The notes beneath the pieces were generated by a model that saw nothing but the letters and a program-made list of their open reading frames with translations, was not told the origin of the DNA and searched no databases. From positions 1,184,001 to 1,248,000 of the forward strand of contig NZ_RWJI01000001.1 of the NCBI RefSeq assembly GCF_003933235.1: a stretch of DNA of 64,000 nucleotides. Reading direction: 5' to 3'. The position numbers and the translations under genes are program-made. Shown in pieces: positions 53,550 to 63,444 of the stretch. This DNA is from Sphingorhabdus wooponensis. Lineage in GTDB: Bacteria > Pseudomonadota > Alphaproteobacteria > Sphingomonadales > Sphingomonadaceae. The number at the start of each line of letters is the position of its first letter. Position 1 is the stretch's first letter.

Positions 53550-54490
53550 CCAAAACGAAACTCGTAATGTCGGGCCTTGTGCGTCCGTTGATTGAACCGC
53601 GTTTGCCCGGCTGGATTGAACCGCATTTCTTCATGTCGAAAGACGAAGCGCTGAATCTAGCGCCGCAGGCAGAGATTGGCTGGTTCGACATGTACGACAA
53701 AGGCGACATGGCCACGGTCATTGGCGCCGCCACCCAAATGAAATGGCTAAACAGCATTTATGCGGGCGTCGACGGCATGCCGCTCGCGCAGTTGAAGGCG
53801 CAAGGCTGCGTTGTCACCAATGGCGCGGGCATTAACGCGATCACCATCGCCGAATATGTGGTGATGGGCATGCTGACCGTTGCCAAAAACTATCGCGAAG
53901 TCGTGCGCGCGCAGGAACGCCGCGAATGGTTGCTGGATTCGCCGGGCAAGGTTGAACTGTTCGGATCAAAGGCCTTGCTGCTGGGCTATGGCGCGATTGG
54001 CAAGCTGATCGAAGAACGCCTCAAACCCTTTGGCGTCGATGTGACAGTGGTGCGCCGCTCGGCGGGACCAAATACGCTAACGCCCGACCAATGGCGCGCG
54101 GTGTTGAGGGATTTTGACTGGGTCATCCTCGCCGTTCCTGCGACGCCGGAAACCGACAATATGATTGGCGCAGACGAGCTTGCCGCGATGAAACCCAGCG
54201 CAACGCTCATCAACATCGCGCGCGGATCTGTGGTGGATCAGGACGCATTGATCACCGCATTACAAACCAAACAGATCGCCAACGCGTTTCTGGACGTCAC
54301 CACGCCAGAGCCATTGCCTGCAGACCATGTGCTTTGGACGCTGGATAATGCCCATGTAACCATGCATTTGTCCGGCCGCGCGCAGGACAAGATGTTCGTC
54401 CGCTCGGCGACTCGCTTCTTTGAAAATCTCGAACGTTATCGCACAGGCGCAGCGCTTGAACCAATGGTTAACCTCGACTTAGGATATTGA
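53546..54490 (+). CDS. D-isomer-specific 2-hydroxyacid dehydrogenase family protein
   Basis: 314 residues. The NAD site is ALLLGYGAIGKLIEERLKPFG. The catalytic Arg lies in LINIARGSVVDQDAL, the Glu in DVTTPEPLP, and the His in HVTMHLSGR. The triad is thus complete. The N-terminal catalytic part is short and starts MTKTKLVMSGLVRPLI. The substrate may be a hydroxypyruvate- or glyoxylate-like acid. The start is coupled to cysS by ATGA. Confidence 0.9.
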   Translation: MTKTKLVMSGLVRPLIEPRLPGWIEPHFFMSKDEALNLAPQAEIGWFDMYDKGDMATVIGAATQMKWLNSIYAGVDGMPLAQLKAQGCVVTNGAGINAITIAEYVVMGMLTVAKNYREVVRAQERREWLLDSPGKVELFGSKALLLGYGAIGKLIEERLKPFGVDVTVVRRSAGPNTLTPDQWRAVLRDFDWVILAVPATPETDNMIGADELAAMKPSATLINIARGSVVDQDALITALQTKQIANAFLDVTTPEPLPADHVLWTLDNAHVTMHLSGRAQDKMFVRSATRFFENLERYRTGAALEPMVNLDLGY

Positions 54491-54492
54491 TC

Positions 54493-54882
54493 ATGCCTAA
54501 CCCCGCCGAAATCTGGCACACAGTCGCCTTGTCACGCGATGTCGACACCATCGCCGCGATCTTGCACGATGATTGTATTTTCGAAAGCCCCGTCGTCCAC
54601 ACGCCGCAACTGGGCAAAGCCATCACCGCCAAATATCTTGCGGCGGCGGGGCACACGCTGGGTAATGCCGAATTCAAATATGTCGGCGAATGGCACCGAG
54701 AAAACAGCGCGATTCTAGAATTCGAAACTGTCATCGACGGCGTTGCCATTAACGGCGTTGATATGATCACCTGCGACGATGACGGCCTGATCACCCACTT
54801 CAAGGTCATGGTGCGCCCGTTAAAGGGCATGAACATGCTGCACCAGAAAATGGGCGAAATGTTGCAGCAAATGACGCGCTGA
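54493..54882 (+). CDS. SnoaL/NTF2-like protein
   Basis: 129 residues, single alpha+beta barrel. ALSRDVDTIAAILHDDCIFESPVVHTPQLGK and FEFETVIDGVAINGVDMITCDDDGLITHFKVMVRP match the SnoaL-like group, with strand pattern ending in the classical I-x-x-F-x-V-x-x-R-P. A TTG at 54487 overlapping the upstream stop is a possible alternative start. Function unknown: the family includes isomerases, dehydratases and ligand-binding proteins. Last gene of the cysS run; a terminator follows. Confidence 0.82.
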   Translation: MPNPAEIWHTVALSRDVDTIAAILHDDCIFESPVVHTPQLGKAITAKYLAAAGHTLGNAEFKYVGEWHRENSAILEFETVIDGVAINGVDMITCDDDGLITHFKVMVRPLKGMNMLHQKMGEMLQQMTR

Positions 54883-54904
54883 TTTCCTAACGACACCTCC
54901 ACAA

Positions 54905-54944
54905 CAAAAAGGCCGGAAGGTTTCCCCTCCGGCCCGTTTTGTTT
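54905..54944. terminator. Bidirectional terminator between the SnoaL-like gene and groEL
   Basis: GGCCGGA (54911-54917) pairs with TCCGGCC (54928-54934), with further pairing in the loop. The T-run at 54937-54943 serves the plus strand, and the A-run at 54906-54910 gives a T-run for groEL on the minus strand. Confidence 0.85.
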
Positions 54945-54967
54945 CAGCGTGCGCTGAGGGTTTGGAC

Positions 54968-56635
<1,668 letters not shown>

Positions 56636-56660
56636 TTAGTGAGTTAATCTCTGATTTCTT

Positions 56661-56728
56661 GTCATCCCGAAAGTGCTTCAGGATGATACGCCAATGTCTT
56701 GGTTATCCCGAAACACGTTCAGGATGAC
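56661..56728. repeat. Bipartite hairpin repeat, copy B (groES-groEL spacer)
   Basis: Two hairpins with 8-base stems and 5-base loops, each with one C-A mismatch. The first is ATCCCGAA-AGTGC-TTCAGGAT at 56664-56684, the second ATCCCGAA-ACACG-TTCAGGAT at 56705-56725, with 20 bases between. GTCATCC opens and GGATGAC closes the element. It sits between two genes that must be expressed together. Confidence 0.85.
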
Positions 56729-56743
56729 GATGGCTAAGTGCGC

Positions 56744-57031
56744 TTAGGAAACGATTCCCAAGATATCCGATTCCTTCATGATCAACAGGTCTTCACCGTC
56801 AATCTTGACTTCGGTGCCCGACCATTTGCCGAACAAAATCTTGTCACCGGCCTTAACGTCAAGCGCGGTTACAGTGCCGTCATCGGCGCGTGTGCCTGTG
56901 CCAACCGAGACGACTTCGCCTTCTTGTGGCTTTTCCTGAGCTGTATCAGGGATGATGATCCCGCCAGCGGTTTTTGCTTCGGCCTCGACCCGACGGACGA
57001 GAACGCGATCATGCAATGGACGAAATGCCAT
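56744..57031 (-). CDS. groES: Co-chaperonin GroES (Hsp10)
   Basis: 95 residues: [44 protein letters not shown], the mobile loop, and a C-terminal [12 protein letters not shown]. It caps GroEL. CIRCE at 57104 lies 73 bases upstream of the start. It is separated from groEL by copy B of the hairpin repeat. Confidence 0.98.
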   Translation of the reverse strand: MAFRPLHDRVLVRRVEAEAKTAGGIIIPDTAQEKPQEGEVVSVGTGTRADDGTVTALDVKAGDKILFGKWSGTEVKIDGEDLLIMKESDILGIVS

Positions 57032-57103
57032 GTTGAACTATCCTTTTTCTGTTTCGCCATCCCGCCACTTCTGCATGAAGCAGAGGACGGCAATGAATAT
57101 ACG

Positions 57104-57130
57104 TTAGCACTCATACAAGGCGAGTGCTAA
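57104..57130. promoter_or_regulatory. CIRCE element (HrcA operator) upstream of groES
   Basis: TTAGCACTC at 57104-57112, nine bases, then GAGTGCTAA at 57122-57130: an exact match to the CIRCE consensus. HrcA repression of groESL is well established; hrcA itself is not in the window. Confidence 0.95.
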
Positions 57131-57137
57131 CGGAGCC

Positions 57138-57165
57138 CAGATAGGGTCTTTTTGTGACAGGTCAA
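57138..57165 (-). promoter_or_regulatory. Probable sigma-70 promoter of groESL
   Basis: On the minus strand TTGACC (57165-57160) and TATCTG (57143-57138) are 16 bases apart, immediately upstream of CIRCE. HrcA bound there would cover the transcription start. An RpoH promoter could also be present, but I cannot point to one. Confidence 0.5.
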
Positions 57166-57195
57166 GGACTCGTCACGCAGATTTTTTCAGAAATT

Positions 57196-57954
57196 TTAGC
57201 CGCGCGCTGGCAAGCCTGCTGCCCGCAACGCCGCATGTGCATCCGCAATGCTATATTGGCCGAAATGGAATATCGAAGCTGCCAGAACCGCGCTTGCATG
57301 ACCTTCGCGCACGCCAGCGACCAGATGGTCGAGATTGCCAACACCGCCGCTCGCCACCACCGGAATATGGACAGCATCAGCAATTGCGCGGGTGAGCGCA
57401 AGGTCATAGCCGTCGCGCGTGCCATCGCGGTCCATACTCGTCACCAACAATTCGCCCGCGCCAAGGTCGGCGAGCCTGACGGCATGCTCCAGCGCGTCAA
57501 TACCGGTTGGATTTCGGCCACCATGGGTGAAGATTTCCCAGCGATCGCCTGTGCGCCGCGCATCCACTGATGCCACCACGCACTGACTGCCGAAACGCGT
57601 GGCGATGTCGGCCACAAGCTCAGGCCGCGCCACAGCAGCGCTGTTAACCGCGACCTTATCTGCGCCCGCCAGCAATAATGCTCGCGCATCCTCTGCGCTG
57701 CGCACGCCGCCGCCCACGGTCAGCGGCATGAAACACACCTCCGCTGTGCGCCGCACGACATCAATGATGGTGGCGCGTCCCTCATGGCTTGCGCCGATGT
57801 CCAAGAAGCATAGCTCATCGGCGCCGGCGGCATCATAAGCTTGCGCTTGTTCCACCGGATCGCCCGCATCGCGTAGGTCTACGAAATTGACGCCCTTGAC
57901 CACGCGGCCATTGGAGACGTCGAGACAGGGGATCACGCGGACGCGAACGGTCAC
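57196..57954 (-). CDS. hisF: Imidazole glycerol phosphate synthase subunit HisF
   Basis: 252 residues, TIM barrel. [33 protein letters not shown] start with the conserved catalytic Asp, [28 protein letters not shown] with the second Asp, and [14 protein letters not shown]. It starts with GTG overlapping the hisA stop (GTGA). It uses ammonia from HisH. The hisI/hisE genes that sometimes follow are not here; groES is next. Confidence 0.97.
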   Translation of the reverse strand: MTVRVRVIPCLDVSNGRVVKGVNFVDLRDAGDPVEQAQAYDAAGADELCFLDIGASHEGRATIIDVVRRTAEVCFMPLTVGGGVRSAEDARALLLAGADKVAVNSAAVARPELVADIATRFGSQCVVASVDARRTGDRWEIFTHGGRNPTGIDALEHAVRLADLGAGELLVTSMDRDGTRDGYDLALTRAIADAVHIPVVASGGVGNLDHLVAGVREGHASAVLAASIFHFGQYSIADAHAALRAAGLPARG

Positions 57955-58679
57955 GCGCGTTCCGCCGCTTTGATCGCCGTTGCGAGATCCAGTCGTCCAT
58001 CATAAATCGCACGGCCCGTGATGACGCCTTCAATGCCGTCTTTGGCATGGCGCGCGAGCATATGGATATCGTCTATCCCCTTCACCCCGCCGCTGGCGAT
58101 CACCGGAATCTGCACCCGCCGCGCCAAATCAACCGTTGCGTCGATATTGCATCCGGTCAGCATCCCGTCGCGACCAACATCGGTAAACAGGATGGACGCA
58201 ACGCCCGCATCCTCAAAACGGCGCGCCAGATCGATGACCGGCATGTCGGATTTCTCCGCCCAGCCTTCGGTGGCAACAAATCCATCGCGCGCGTCAACGG
58301 CAACGACAATGCCATCTGTAAATTCGCGCGCCATTTCCTTCACAAAATTTGGGTCTTTCAGCGCCGCAGTACCAATGACGAGCCGGGCCACGCCCATGTC
58401 GAACCAACGCTCCACTGTCTGCGTATTGCGAATGCCGCCGCCCAATTGGATATAGCCAGGGAAATTTTCGATAATCCCTTCCACCGCTTCGGCATTTTCT
58501 GGCCGTCCGGCGAATGCACCGTCGAGATCAACCACATGCAGAAATTGCGCACCCTGCTCGGCAAAGAGCATCGCCTGCGCCGCTGGGTCATCGGCATAGA
58601 CCGTCGCGCGGTTCATATCGCCTTCGGCCAAGCGGACAACTTCGCCACCCTTTAGGTCAATCGCAGGGAAGACAATCAC
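57951..58679 (-). CDS. hisA: ProFAR isomerase HisA
   Basis: 242 residues, TIM barrel: [20 protein letters not shown] start with catalytic Asp, [41 protein letters not shown] and [15 protein letters not shown] take the GTG at 58679, which overlaps the hisH stop (GTGA) and has GGAG 9 bases upstream. The ATG at 58688 is an alternative that sits only 3 bases from GGAG. Confidence 0.95.
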   Translation of the reverse strand: MIVFPAIDLKGGEVVRLAEGDMNRATVYADDPAAQAMLFAEQGAQFLHVVDLDGAFAGRPENAEAVEGIIENFPGYIQLGGGIRNTQTVERWFDMGVARLVIGTAALKDPNFVKEMAREFTDGIVVAVDARDGFVATEGWAEKSDMPVIDLARRFEDAGVASILFTDVGRDGMLTGCNIDATVDLARRVQIPVIASGGVKGIDDIHMLARHAKDGIEGVITGRAIYDGRLDLATAIKAAERA

Positions 58680-59287
58680 GGCATCCACTCCAAAAAGCGT
58701 TTCAGAAAATTGATGCCATAGGCCTGGCTTTTTTCGGGGTGGAATTGCACACCCATAATATTGTCACGCCCGACCGCCGCCACCAAAGCGCCACCATGGT
58801 CAGTTGTGGCCAGCACATCGGCGGCATCCGCTGCATCAAAATGATAGCCATGCAGAAAATAAGCTTCGCCGCGCTTTATCAATGGCGCGCCGTCATGGGG
58901 CACGACATCATTCCAGCCCATATGCGGGATTTTCAGCTCAGGCGCCGGCGCAATCGCGCGCACCGTACCGCCGACCCAACCCAGCCCGCGCGTAGTGCCA
59001 TGTTCAACGCCTTCATCGGCGAGCAATTGCATACCGACACAAATGCCCAAAAATGGTGCGCCCTCACCCCGAACACGCTGTTCCATCGCGGCGATCATGC
59101 CGTCAATGGCGGACAAAGCCTCCATACAATGGGCAAAGGCGCCGACACCGGGCAGAACAATACGCTCGGCCTTGGCCACAATATCTGGATCAGCGGTCAC
59201 GCGAATGTCGCGCGCGCCCGCCGCCTTCAACGCATTATGCACCGAATGCAGATTGCCTGCGCCATAATCAATCAGCGCAAGTGACAC
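58676..59287 (-). CDS. hisH: Imidazole glycerol phosphate synthase subunit HisH (glutaminase)
   Basis: 203 residues, class I glutamine amidotransferase. LALIDYGAGNLHSVHNAL start, VLPGVGAF, catalytic Cys in PFLGICVGMQLL, and His/Glu in GVQFHPEKSQ. The start is GTG at 59287, three bases after the hisB stop. It supplies ammonia to HisF. Confidence 0.96.
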   Translation of the reverse strand: MSLALIDYGAGNLHSVHNALKAAGARDIRVTADPDIVAKAERIVLPGVGAFAHCMEALSAIDGMIAAMEQRVRGEGAPFLGICVGMQLLADEGVEHGTTRGLGWVGGTVRAIAPAPELKIPHMGWNDVVPHDGAPLIKRGEAYFLHGYHFDAADAADVLATTDHGGALVAAVGRDNIMGVQFHPEKSQAYGINFLKRFLEWMP

Positions 59288-59290
59288 GGC

Positions 59291-59878
59291 CTACAACGTG
59301 CCTTTAGTCGACGGAATAGCATCTGCCTTGCGCGGGTCGATCTCAACCGCTTGCCGCAGGGCGCGGGCCAAAGCCTTATAACAGCTCTCAACAATATGAT
59401 GGTTGTTCGAACCATATAGATTTTCGACGTGCAACGTGATGCCCGCGCTGGTGGCGAAGCTGTGGAACCAATGTTCAATCAGTTCCGTGTCCCATTCGCC
59501 AAGCCGCGGCATGCCAAGCGATACTTTCCACACAAAATACGGACGGCCCGAAATGTCGAGCGCGCAGCGCGTCAGGGTTTCGTCCATCGGCGCATAGGCC
59601 GTGCCATAACGGGTAATGCCGCGCTTATCGCCCAATGCCTGCAACACCGCCTCGCCAATGGCGATTCCGGTATCTTCGGTCGTATGATGTTGGTCGATGT
59701 GCAGATCGCCTATCGCCTTCACCTTCAAATCGATGAGCGAGTGGCGCGACAATTGCTCCAACATATGGTCCAGAAAGCCAATGCCTGTGGACACGTCATA
59801 TACACCACTGCCGTCGAGGTTGACCTCAACATCAATGGACGTTTCGTTCGTCTTACGACTGATAGAGCCTATACGCAT
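59291..59878 (-). CDS. hisB: Imidazoleglycerol-phosphate dehydratase (monofunctional HisB)
   Basis: 195 residues. [20 protein letters not shown] and [20 protein letters not shown] and [22 protein letters not shown] carry the manganese-binding His/Glu. There is no N-terminal phosphatase domain, so it is monofunctional. The frame extends to 59962 but the ATG at 59878 gives the family length. First gene of hisBHAF; divergent from sspB. Confidence 0.96.
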   Translation of the reverse strand: MRIGSISRKTNETSIDVEVNLDGSGVYDVSTGIGFLDHMLEQLSRHSLIDLKVKAIGDLHIDQHHTTEDTGIAIGEAVLQALGDKRGITRYGTAYAPMDETLTRCALDISGRPYFVWKVSLGMPRLGEWDTELIEHWFHSFATSAGITLHVENLYGSNNHHIVESCYKALARALRQAVEIDPRKADAIPSTKGTL

Positions 59879-59971
59879 GGCCGCCGATATAGCCGCACTA
59901 GCGCATTTGGCAAGTTGACTTGCGGCAATAAGCGTCTTGATTTCGGGCGTCCGGCGGTCCACCTAGAAGGC

Positions 59972-60448
59972 ATGACTGAAGAGCATGTTGATAGCCTGAT
60001 TCCTTATGATGACGTTGTGCAAGAGGCATTGCGCGCGGTGGTGGGCCGTGTACTCGGCAATGTGGCGCGCGATGGCCTACCCGGCGATCATCATTTTTAC
60101 ATTACATTCAAGACGCAAGCGCCCGGCGTTTCCATTCCGCAACATCTGCATGAACGCTTCCCCGATGAAATGACCATTGTGCTCCAGCACAAATATTGGG
60201 ACCTGAAGGTGGAGGCCGAACATTTCGAAGTTGGCCTGTCTTTCAACCAAATTCCATCGCATCTGTTCATCCCTTATTCCGCGATCACCGCCTTTGTGGA
60301 CCCGGCCGTGGACTTCGCACTGCAATTCCATGTGGACGCAGGCGAAACCGCCCCCGAACCCCATGAAGAAGCCGGTAATGACGGCCCTTCGGTTGTCATT
60401 GAAGATGGCTCAAACGTCGTCAGCGTGGACTTCGGACGGAAAAAGTGA
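59972..60448 (+). CDS. sspB: SspB-type ClpXP adaptor
   Basis: 158 residues. LIPYDDVVQEALRAVVGRVL, FYITFKTQAPGVSIPQHLHERFPDEMTIVLQHKYWDL and FSLSFNQ-like GLSFNQIPSHLFIPYSAITAFVDPAVDFALQF are typical of the alphaproteobacterial SspB fold. An acidic linker follows, and the C-terminal VVSVDFGRKK should be the ClpX-binding tail. It tethers ssrA-tagged proteins to ClpXP. The stop overlaps the fumC GTG by GTGA. Confidence 0.9.
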   Translation: MTEEHVDSLIPYDDVVQEALRAVVGRVLGNVARDGLPGDHHFYITFKTQAPGVSIPQHLHERFPDEMTIVLQHKYWDLKVEAEHFEVGLSFNQIPSHLFIPYSAITAFVDPAVDFALQFHVDAGETAPEPHEEAGNDGPSVVIEDGSNVVSVDFGRKK

Positions 60449-61833
60449 CGGGGCAAACCCGCACGGAAACTGACAGTTTTGGGCCCATTGAAGTCCCTGC
60501 AGACGCTTATTGGGGCGCGCAGACGCAGCGCAGCATCGTTAATTTCCCCTTCCCCGCGCATGAACGCATGCCGATGGGGATTGTACATGCGCTGGCATTG
60601 GTGAAACAAGCCGCATCGCGGGTGAACCGCAAATATGGGCTGGATGCAGGATTGGCAGATGCGATTGAGGCCGCTGCCGCGGAAGTGGTCGCCGGAAAGC
60701 ATGACGATCAATTTCCGCTGACCATCTGGCAAACCGGTAGCGGTACCCAATCAAACATGAATGTGAATGAGGTGATAGCCGGGGTCGCCAATGAGGCATT
60801 GACCGGAACGCGTGGCGGCAAATCGCCCGTGCACCCCAATGACCATGTGAATATGAGCCAATCGTCGAACGACAGTTTTCCCACGGCGATGCATGTGGCT
60901 ATCGCCATGGCGGCACGCGACCAATTGCTCAAGGCCGTGCGGGGATTAGCGGCAGCATTTGCGGTCCATAGTGAAAATTGGGCCAATATCGTCAAAATCG
61001 GACGCACGCATATGCAAGATGCGACGCCGTTGACATTGGGCCAAGAATTTTCGGCCTATGCCGCCATGCTCAGTGACAGCGCAGACCGGATTGTTGGCAT
61101 ATGGCCACGGCTTTCACGGTTGGCGCAAGGTGGCACTGCGGTTGGTACCGGCCTGAACGCGCCGCAAAATTTCGGTATAGATTTCTGCTCGGAACTCGCC
61201 CTATTGACCGGCGGAGTGCCATGGGTCAGCGCGCCGAACAAATTTGAAGCTTTGGCGTCACACGACACGCTGGTCGAAATGTCCGCCATCTTGAATACCC
61301 TCGCAGTCTCCCTGACAAAGATTGCCAATGACATTCGCTTGCTGGGTTCCGGTCCACGTTCCGGACTTGGCGAGCTCATTCTGCCCGAAAATGAACCGGG
61401 CAGCTCGATCATGCCCGGTAAGGTCAACCCGACGCAGTGCGAAATGCTGACGATGGTGGCCGCACAAGTCATCGGCAATCATCAGGCGGTGACGATTGGC
61501 GGACTGCAGGGGCATTTGCAGTTGAATGTGTTTAAGCCATTGATCGGCGCAAATGTCCTGCGTTCGATTGAACTGCTCGCCATCGGCATGGACAGCTTTG
61601 CCACCAACTGCGTCGCTGGCCTTCAACCCGACCGCGCACGCATCGCGGACTTGCTCGACCGCTCGCTCATGCTGGTGACCGCACTTGCCCCCATCATTGG
61701 TTACGACAATGCCGCAAAAATCGCGAAACAAGCGCATCGCGACGGAACCACCTTGCGCGCAGCCGCATTGGCATCCGGTCTGGTTGACGAAGCCACTTTT
61801 GATACCCATGTTCGTGCAGAAGACATGGTTTAA
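60445..61833 (+). CDS. fumC: Fumarate hydratase, class II (FumC)
   Basis: 462 residues. WGAQTQRSIVNFPF, GSGTQSNMNVNEVIA, HPNDHVNMSQSSNDSFPTAMH, GRTHMQDATPLTLGQE and the signature GSSIMPGKVNPTQCEM with the catalytic Ser. It hydrates fumarate to malate in the TCA cycle and is oxygen-stable. The start is GTG overlapping the sspB stop. A hairpin repeat (copy C) begins 9 bases after the stop. Confidence 0.97.
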   Translation: MTGQTRTETDSFGPIEVPADAYWGAQTQRSIVNFPFPAHERMPMGIVHALALVKQAASRVNRKYGLDAGLADAIEAAAAEVVAGKHDDQFPLTIWQTGSGTQSNMNVNEVIAGVANEALTGTRGGKSPVHPNDHVNMSQSSNDSFPTAMHVAIAMAARDQLLKAVRGLAAAFAVHSENWANIVKIGRTHMQDATPLTLGQEFSAYAAMLSDSADRIVGIWPRLSRLAQGGTAVGTGLNAPQNFGIDFCSELALLTGGVPWVSAPNKFEALASHDTLVEMSAILNTLAVSLTKIANDIRLLGSGPRSGLGELILPENEPGSSIMPGKVNPTQCEMLTMVAAQVIGNHQAVTIGGLQGHLQLNVFKPLIGANVLRSIELLAIGMDSFATNCVAGLQPDRARIADLLDRSLMLVTALAPIIGYDNAAKIAKQAHRDGTTLRAAALASGLVDEATFDTHVRAEDMV

Positions 61834-61842
61834 TCTTTATTA

Positions 61843-61917
61843 CTCGTCATCCTGAATTCATTTCAGGATAACAAGCGACATTGATGTGTTATCCTGAAAC
61901 AAGTTCAGGATGACGAG
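61843..61917. repeat. Bipartite hairpin repeat, copy C (after fumC)
   Basis: Two perfect hairpins with 8-base stems and 5-base loops: ATCCTGAA-TTCAT-TTCAGGAT at 61849-61869 and ATCCTGAA-ACAAG-TTCAGGAT at 61891-61911, 21 bases apart. An outer inverted repeat (CTCGTCAT 61843-61850, ATGACGAG 61910-61917) closes the element, and the linker ends are also complementary (ATAACA and TGTTAT). This is the most regular of the three copies. Confidence 0.88.
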
Positions 61918-61962
61918 TTGATGGAATCACGGATACGAAATTTAAGGGATCGGAAACATCTC

Positions 61963-62157
61963 ATGTTAAAATCCATTGCAGGGGCCGTTATCGGCGAAGT
62001 TATCGGCCGTAAGAAGGGTCATGGCTTGCTGGGTGCAGGCATTGGTCTGGTGGCCACGCGGATAGCGACGCGTTCGATTCCAGGCCTATTGCTGGTCGGC
62101 GGCGCAATTGCGGCCAAAACCATTTATGACAAAAGCAAAGAGCGTAAGGACGCCTAA
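61963..62157 (+). CDS. Small glycine-zipper-like membrane protein of unknown function
   Basis: 64 residues from the ATG at 61963: it begins MLKSIAGAVIGEVIGRKKGH and continues GLLGAGIGLVATRIATRS, IPGLLLVGGAIAAKTIYDK, with a charged tail. Gly-x3-Gly spacing and hydrophobicity suggest membrane association. A longer frame from 61918 reads into the repeat element and is unlikely. No strong ribosome site is seen. Similar short proteins are common next to housekeeping genes; function unknown. Confidence 0.65.
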   Translation: MLKSIAGAVIGEVIGRKKGHGLLGAGIGLVATRIATRSIPGLLLVGGAIAAKTIYDKSKERKDA

Positions 62158-62226
62158 GCTGCTTTCGTCCACCACGGACTACGCTTCCCTCTTGACGCCG
62201 CCCTGCCCTTTCGCGCAGTAGCGGCT

Positions 62227-62880
62227 ATGGCCCATACTGACCCACATAAGCCGCATGAATTGGAGCGCCGCGGTCTCCTCTTCGTCCTTTCGTCGCCCTC
62301 CGGTGCTGGCAAATCCACACTTTCGCGCATGTTGCTTGATGCGGACGACAAAATCGCTTTATCGGTCTCCTACACAACCCGCCCTCCTCGACCTGGCGAG
62401 ATTGAAGGTGTGCATTATCATTTCACCGATGTCGCAACATTCAAACAAATGGCGGCTGACGGTGAATTTCTGGAATGGGCGCATGTCTTTGGCAACCGTT
62501 ATGGCACGCCCAAAGGCCCTGTGGAGGAAAAGCTTGCAGCGGGATGCGATGTTCTGTTCGATATCGACTGGCAAGGTGCGCAGCAATTATATCAAGAGGC
62601 TGGCCCCGACGTCGTTCGCGTCTTCATCTTGCCGCCATCGATTGACGAGCTGGAGCGCCGATTATTCAGCCGCGCGCAGGACAGCGAAACCGTCATTTCC
62701 GACCGCATGAGCCGTGCAAAGGCCGAAATCGGGCACTGGGATGGCTATGACTATGTGCTCATCAACGATGACGTGCAGGCCTGTTTTGAAAAAGTGCGGC
62801 AAATACTCGCCGCCGAACGCATGAAAAGGCGGCGGCAAAAGGGCCTTATCGGTTTCGTGCGCGATCTCGCGGCGTCTTAG
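62227..62880 (+). CDS. gmk: Guanylate kinase
   Basis: 217 residues. P-loop LSSPSGAGKSTLSRML, GMP site SVSYTTRPPRPGEIEGVHYHF and EWAHVFGNRYGTP, then LFDIDWQGAQQL and the lid IFILPPS with Arg-rich region RRLFSRAQDSE. It phosphorylates GMP to GDP. Transcribed on the plus strand, convergent with the DUF3429 gene 21 bases on. Confidence 0.97.
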   Translation: MAHTDPHKPHELERRGLLFVLSSPSGAGKSTLSRMLLDADDKIALSVSYTTRPPRPGEIEGVHYHFTDVATFKQMAADGEFLEWAHVFGNRYGTPKGPVEEKLAAGCDVLFDIDWQGAQQLYQEAGPDVVRVFILPPSIDELERRLFSRAQDSETVISDRMSRAKAEIGHWDGYDYVLINDDVQACFEKVRQILAAERMKRRRQKGLIGFVRDLAAS

Positions 62881-62901
62881 GGTCGCCACTTAAGCCACAA
62901 C

Positions 62902-63378
62902 TTAAGCCAATCCCGCGAGCAACAGGGTCAATCCGCCCAGTCCAAGCGACAAATGCCAGCGCAGCTTCATCCAGCCCACAGGCAAGGCACAATGTGCGCC
63001 GAGCCAGCGATCCCCCAAGGGCGATAGCAGCAGGAAAAACCCAAGCCACGCCAAAGACGGGCCGGGCCAACTCAGTCCCCAAATCCACGGCACATAAGTT
63101 GCCAGCGCCAACAGGCTGGGCGCAACGGCCAGCGCGAATATGCCATTAGCCGACGCATCATCTGTGCGGGTGGTCATGCCCAGCGCCCACCACATGCCGC
63201 CGATAAAGCTGAAAATAAATGCGGCATAGCCATATGCCAAGGCAAGGCCAGTCCATTGATATTCGGAACCCGATAGCACCATCGCAGCGGCAATGACCTG
63301 CGGCAATAATCCGGCATAGCCCGCGATAAAGGCGGCCTTTGGAATGGGGCGTAGAGTGAAAGTTGCGCTGTCGGTCAT
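62902..63378 (-). CDS. DUF3429 family membrane protein
   Basis: 158 residues with about five membrane segments (for example AAFIFSFIGGMWWALGMTT and LALATYVPWIWGLSW). GFIGGVHWG-like FIGGMWWALG, ending LRWHLSLGLGG, is the DUF3429 pattern. No enzymatic residues are evident. The function is unknown. Followed upstream by the ATP12 gene, with a 66-base gap on the same strand. Confidence 0.82.
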   Translation of the reverse strand: MTDSATFTLRPIPKAAFIAGYAGLLPQVIAAAMVLSGSEYQWTGLALAYGYAAFIFSFIGGMWWALGMTTRTDDASANGIFALAVAPSLLALATYVPWIWGLSWPGPSLAWLGFFLLLSPLGDRWLGAHCALPVGWMKLRWHLSLGLGGLTLLLAGLA

Positions 63379-63444
63379 GGCTTTTTCCTTGGATGCACCA
63401 CATGCTTACACGCTGCACAAAACCCCCGTGAGATGGGTTTTCAC

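Noticed and set aside
59429-59971. Long N-terminal extension of the sspB frame into hisB
   Set aside because: It is antisense to hisB. SspB proteins begin at the MTEEHVDS-type start at 59972.
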